NCBI GenBank assembly: GCA_021107195.1
Contig: JAIOTF010000160.1
Span: forward strand, 1-8,304
DNA length: 8,304 nucleotides
Direction of reading: 5' to 3'
From: Anaerolineaceae bacterium
GTDB lineage: Bacteria > Chloroflexota > Anaerolineae > Anaerolineales > Anaerolineaceae
Positions 6,462 through 8,304 of this stretch are shown here, piece by piece. Made by a program: the position numbers and the translations under genes. Positions within the stretch are counted from its first letter, which is position 1; the number at the start of each line of letters is the position of its first letter. The notes below the pieces were generated by a model. It was not told where the DNA came from. It made no database searches and saw nothing but the letters and a program-made list of their open reading frames with translations.

Positions 6462-7124
6462 TTATTCAGATGAGGTGCGCATCCAGCGGCTGCCGAAATA
6501 CCCCAGCAGAACGCTTGCCAGCAGGGTGATCCCGCCTATCAGGGCAAAGGCATCCTGCCAGAATTTCATCGGGAACAAGCGGATCGGGGTGTCCGAATAA
6601 AGGAACTGCCAGGTGCCGCCCTCAAAGAAAAGGTGGTGAAATTCGGTGAATAAGGCATCAAAACTGGTTGCCACCAGGATAAGGATGGTCAAAAGCAAAC
6701 CGGTTGTCAGCCAGCCGCCTCGCGAGATCCCTTTCCAGAAGTTTGACAGCCAGCCGCCGCGCCAGGCCCAAAGGGCCAGGCCGGCCAGCAGGGCAATGAA
6801 TACATACCACACCAGCAGGGCCTGCTGCACCAGCACGCGCACATCTTCCATGTGGCTCAATTCGCGTTCGTTATATAATGGACTGCCATCCGGCAAAGTT
6901 TGGCCTTCCAGTTCCGCCTGGTTGAGAAGATAATCCACCGAAATTTCGCCCCAATACAACCGCTCCTCAAGGGTGAACCCGAAGGTGTCTGGCGGAAAAT
7001 TGGGTTTATTGTATTCATATTGCAGATACAGGGGAGTGAATAATATCCGGGCCACGCTCATGATCAGCAAAAGAGGCAGGATCAGGGTGATCAGCCAGCT
7101 CAGCCAACTGTAAAATTTTTTCAT
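6462..7124 (-). CDS. DUF1461/TIGR01906 integral membrane protein, Lit (lipoprotein intramolecular transacylase)-like
   Basis: A 220-residue membrane protein with four hydrophobic segments at about 8-29, 102-121, 138-153 and 192-211, and a large outward-facing stretch between the first two. It matches the DUF1461 pattern: an N-terminal membrane helix, LYLQYEY (32-38), GFTLEER (49-55), an ELSHMEDVR motif (88-96) with His91, then SFDALFTEFHHLFF (154-167) with His163/His164 and a DTPIRLFP segment (178-185). Members studied in Enterococcus and Bacillus (Lit) move an acyl chain from diacylglycerol to the lipoprotein N-terminal cysteine to make the lyso form; two conserved histidines are implicated, and His91 and His163 have the expected spacing of about 72. 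The role here is inferred from family. ATG 7124 has GGAGA seven bases upstream. It is the first gene of a likely two-gene unit with the CysRS paralogue. Other uncharacterised DUF1461 functions remain possible. Confidence 0.78.
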   Translation of the reverse strand: MKKFYSWLSWLITLILPLLLIMSVARILFTPLYLQYEYNKPNFPPDTFGFTLEERLYWGEISVDYLLNQAELEGQTLPDGSPLYNERELSHMEDVRVLVQQALLVWYVFIALLAGLALWAWRGGWLSNFWKGISRGGWLTTGLLLTILILVATSFDALFTEFHHLFFEGGTWQFLYSDTPIRLFPMKFWQDAFALIGGITLLASVLLGYFGSRWMRTSSE

Positions 7125-7202
7125 TGTATTTCTCCAACTCGTACCAGATTGGTATTAATTTTACCCGACTTTAAGGTGTTGAGACTGTGGGCGTGTTAGA
7201 GT

Positions 7203-7232
7203 TTTATAGGAGTTGTGAGGCTTTCATGTGAA
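7203..7232 (-). promoter_or_regulatory. Candidate promoter for the Lit-like/CysRS-like operon
   Basis: On the minus strand TTCACA (7232-7227) and TATAAA (7208-7203), each one base off consensus, are 18 bases apart. Transcription would begin near 7196, leaving a leader of about 70 bases before ATG 7124. No T-box sequence (AGGGTGGNACCGCG type) is present, so tRNA-responsive control of this operon is not supported. Confidence 0.5.
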
Positions 7233-7245
7233 TTTGCTGGATTTT

Positions 7246-7273
7246 CCTGATCCCTGATTCCGGGTGCCTGATC
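7246..7273. repeat. Four degenerate tandem heptamers (CCTGATC type)
   Basis: Four abutting 7-base units read CCTGATC, CCTGATT, CCGGGTG, CCTGATC; the first, second and fourth are nearly identical and the third is decayed. The same unit occurs at 1247-1267. It lies between the DeoR-type gene and the Lit-like promoter. Confidence 0.6.
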
Positions 7274-7282
7274 ACGATTTTT

Positions 7283-7317
7283 CATCACGCATTATAAATT
7301 GTACATTCTGCATTCAT
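7283..7317. repeat. Second set of degenerate heptamers (CATTNTN type) reaching the DeoR stop codon
   Basis: Read in steps of seven, the stretch gives CATCACG, CATTATA, AATTGTA, CATTCTG, CATTCAT. Four of five units begin with CAT, and the last overlaps the first base of the regulator's complemented stop codon. The periodicity is real but the units are poorly conserved, so this is a weaker call than 7246-7273. Confidence 0.4.
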
Positions 7318-8093
7318 TACGGCGCAATATGCACTTCAATCCCCTGTACGGCAATTGCGTCCAGCATATCTTGCGGTGCACCGCTGTCAGTCACCAGTAT
7401 ATCCACGTCATTGAAGCGCAACACTTGATTCAGGGTGCGCCTGCCGAATTTTGTTGAATCAACCAGAACGATCGTTTTCTCTGCCGAGCGGCGCATGGCG
7501 TGTTTCAGGGGGGCGTACAGCGGTTCGGGGTCGGTGAATTCATCTTCCAGTGTGACCCCCGATGCGCTCAGGAAAACCTTGTTCACCCGGAATTCCGAAA
7601 AGAATGCTTCTGCTTGCGGACCGACAAATGAATCGGCATATTCACTCAGCACGCCGCCGCAGCACAGTACGCGCATTGATCCGATCAGCGGGGCAGCCAG
7701 CAGCATTGTATTCAGGCCGTTGGTCAGGATAGTGATATTGGGCTGGTCGATGTACGGAACCATGCTCGAAACGGTTGTGCCGCCTTCCAGGATGATATTA
7801 TCATTCTCCTCCACCAGAAAATGGGCTGCATACCGGCCAATCCTGGTCTTCGTTGGAGAATGTACAGCCGGGTTCAATTGAAAAGACACATGCAGCGATG
7901 ATCCCTGGGTTTCACGCGCAACAGCCGTAGCGCCGCCGCGTACACGCCGCAGCAGTCCTTGCTGTTCCAGCAGCTTGAGGTCGCGCCAGATCGTCATGTT
8001 GGAAACATGCAGACGTTCACTTAATTTGCCGGTAGAAATGGTTTGTTCTTCCTGCAGCCATTCCAGAATTTGGTTGTGGCGGTCTTGAATCAT
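7317..8093 (-). CDS. DeoR/GlpR-family transcriptional repressor of sugar metabolism
   Basis: A 258-residue regulator. The N-terminal DeoR-type winged helix-turn-helix spans about 5-56, with recognition part VSNMTIWRDLKLLEQQGLL (30-48) and the family wing RVRGGA (50-55). The C-terminal sugar-phosphate-sensing DeoRC domain follows from about 80, with LEGGTT (102-107), LTNGLN (123-128), CGGV (145-148) and VDSTKFGRR (211-219). In most relatives the first of these is LDSGTT; here Glu replaces Asp, which may alter ligand contacts. Members usually repress a sugar-use operon and are released by a phosphorylated intermediate; the ligand cannot be named here. ATG 8093 is chosen because GAAGGAG lies seven bases upstream. 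A longer in-frame form from TTG 8129 would run through that site and through a putative operator. It diverges from a gene starting at 8295, its probable target, and AACATA-type motifs lie between them. Confidence 0.93.
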   Translation of the reverse strand: MIQDRHNQILEWLQEEQTISTGKLSERLHVSNMTIWRDLKLLEQQGLLRRVRGGATAVARETQGSSLHVSFQLNPAVHSPTKTRIGRYAAHFLVEENDNIILEGGTTVSSMVPYIDQPNITILTNGLNTMLLAAPLIGSMRVLCCGGVLSEYADSFVGPQAEAFFSEFRVNKVFLSASGVTLEDEFTDPEPLYAPLKHAMRRSAEKTIVLVDSTKFGRRTLNQVLRFNDVDILVTDSGAPQDMLDAIAVQGIEVHIAP

Positions 8094-8123
8094 CACCAGA
8101 CTCCTTCTTGTACAAAATGAATA

Positions 8124-8170
8124 TAACATATTGTAACATAATAATGAGATATATGGTATAAACTATGTTA
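8124..8170. promoter_or_regulatory. Candidate DeoR-family operator: TAACATA repeats
   Basis: TAACATA occurs at 8124-8130 and 8134-8140, exactly 10 bases apart, and its inverse TATGTTA at 8164-8170, 30 bases further. All are thus on about one helical face. AACATA/TATGTT half-sites are typical of GlpR-type DeoR-family operators. The inverted copy lies seven bases upstream of the plus-strand -35 box and inside the spacer of the candidate minus-strand promoter. A related TGTTAT is at 8237-8242. Binding by the adjacent regulator is inferred from motif and position. Confidence 0.5.
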
Positions 8171-8183
8171 AATCCCTTGTAAA
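8155..8183 (-). promoter_or_regulatory. Candidate promoter for the DeoR-family gene
   Basis: On the minus strand TTTACA (8183-8178, one base off consensus) and TATACC (8160-8155) are 17 bases apart. The -35 box overlaps that of the divergent plus-strand promoter almost completely, and the candidate operator TATGTTA lies in the spacer. The leader to ATG 8093 would be about 55 bases. Confidence 0.4.
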
Positions 8184-8205
8184 ATGATAAATACTGATTT
8201 ATAAT
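8177..8205 (+). promoter_or_regulatory. Sigma-70-type promoter for the gene starting at 8295
   Basis: TTGTAA (8177-8182) and a perfect TATAAT (8200-8205) are exactly 17 bases apart. Transcription from about 8212 would leave an 83-base leader carrying GGAGG at 8281-8285. Confidence 0.65.
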
Positions 8206-8294
8206 GAGGCTGTACTTCAGAGAATACGCGGAACTTTGTTATGAAATGATAAGCAGTTTAATTGGTTTACTTAAGAATATGGAGGAATTTGTCA

Positions 8295-8304
8295 ATGATT
8301 ACCA
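8295..8304 (+). CDS. Start of a gene cut off by the window end, product unknown
   Basis: ATG 8295 begins Met-Ile-Thr and then leaves the window. Support for a real start is GGAGG at 8281-8285, nine bases upstream, and a near-consensus promoter at 8177-8205. The divergent DeoR-type regulator suggests a carbohydrate gene, such as a transporter component or sugar enzyme, but three codons cannot identify it. Confidence 0.5.

Noticed and set aside
7142..7154. Palindrome TACCA-GAT-TGGTA ahead of the Lit-like gene
   Set aside because: Only 5 bp per arm, and the arms run opposite to the TGGT-N-ACCA order of GntR/FadR-type operators; it could be chance.
7125..7202. Possible T-box or other tRNA-sensing leader for the CysRS-like operon
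   Set aside because: The leader is about 70 bases and lacks the conserved T-box and an antiterminator/terminator pair.

Overview
The window reads as an ordinary chromosomal stretch of a bacterium with roughly balanced base composition. Genes sit in short transcription units, ribosome binding sites of AGGAGG type are strong, promoters are sigma-70-like (TTGnnn-N17-TATAAT), and intrinsic terminators are clear. The gene mix, the Lit-type membrane protein (known mainly from monoderms) and the degenerate 7-base tandem repeats between genes would fit a member of the Chloroflexota such as an Anaerolineae relative. That placement is inference, since nothing here is a taxonomic marker. No mobile element, CRISPR array, tRNA or rRNA was found.

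Layout, left to right. (1) 44-1138 (+): an NAD(P)-dependent malate/L-lactate dehydrogenase-family oxidoreductase, ending at a hairpin at 1192-1218 that may serve both strands. (2) 1285-2889 (-): a GH13 alpha-glucosidase with every catalytic residue and an alpha-1,6-type signature. (3) 2890-3050: an intergenic region holding a strong promoter for the plus strand and three GGTGAAA motifs. (4) 3051-4163 (+): the ATPase subunit of a CUT1 sugar ABC importer (MsmK/UgpC/MalK type), followed by a 14-bp terminator hairpin. (5) 4255-5001 (+): phosphoglycerate mutase GpmA, starting only 24 bases after that terminator and closed by its own terminator. (6) 7124 down to 5203 (-): a probable operon of a Lit/DUF1461 membrane protein followed by a cysteinyl-tRNA synthetase paralogue. 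(7) 8093-7317 (-): a DeoR/GlpR-family repressor, divergent from a gene that begins at 8295 and runs off the window.

Most of the genes serve carbohydrate catabolism. The ATPase would power sugar uptake, the GH13 enzyme would split the imported oligosaccharide to glucose, GpmA acts in lower glycolysis, and the dehydrogenase could handle lactate or malate at the redox end. The DeoR-type regulator probably senses a sugar phosphate and controls itself and the divergent gene through AACATA-type sites between them.

The most unusual gene is the CysRS paralogue. It keeps the class I ATP-binding motifs (HIGN, KMAKS), but two of the four zinc ligands that give CysRS its cysteine selectivity are replaced (Cys to Asp, Glu to Asn), and the C-terminal anticodon-binding domain is absent. 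It is therefore a candidate amino-acid-activating enzyme with a different substrate or acceptor, co-transcribed with an enzyme of lipoprotein acyl remodelling. The other notable signal is a set of degenerate heptamer repeats lying at or just beyond the 3' ends of two minus-strand genes.
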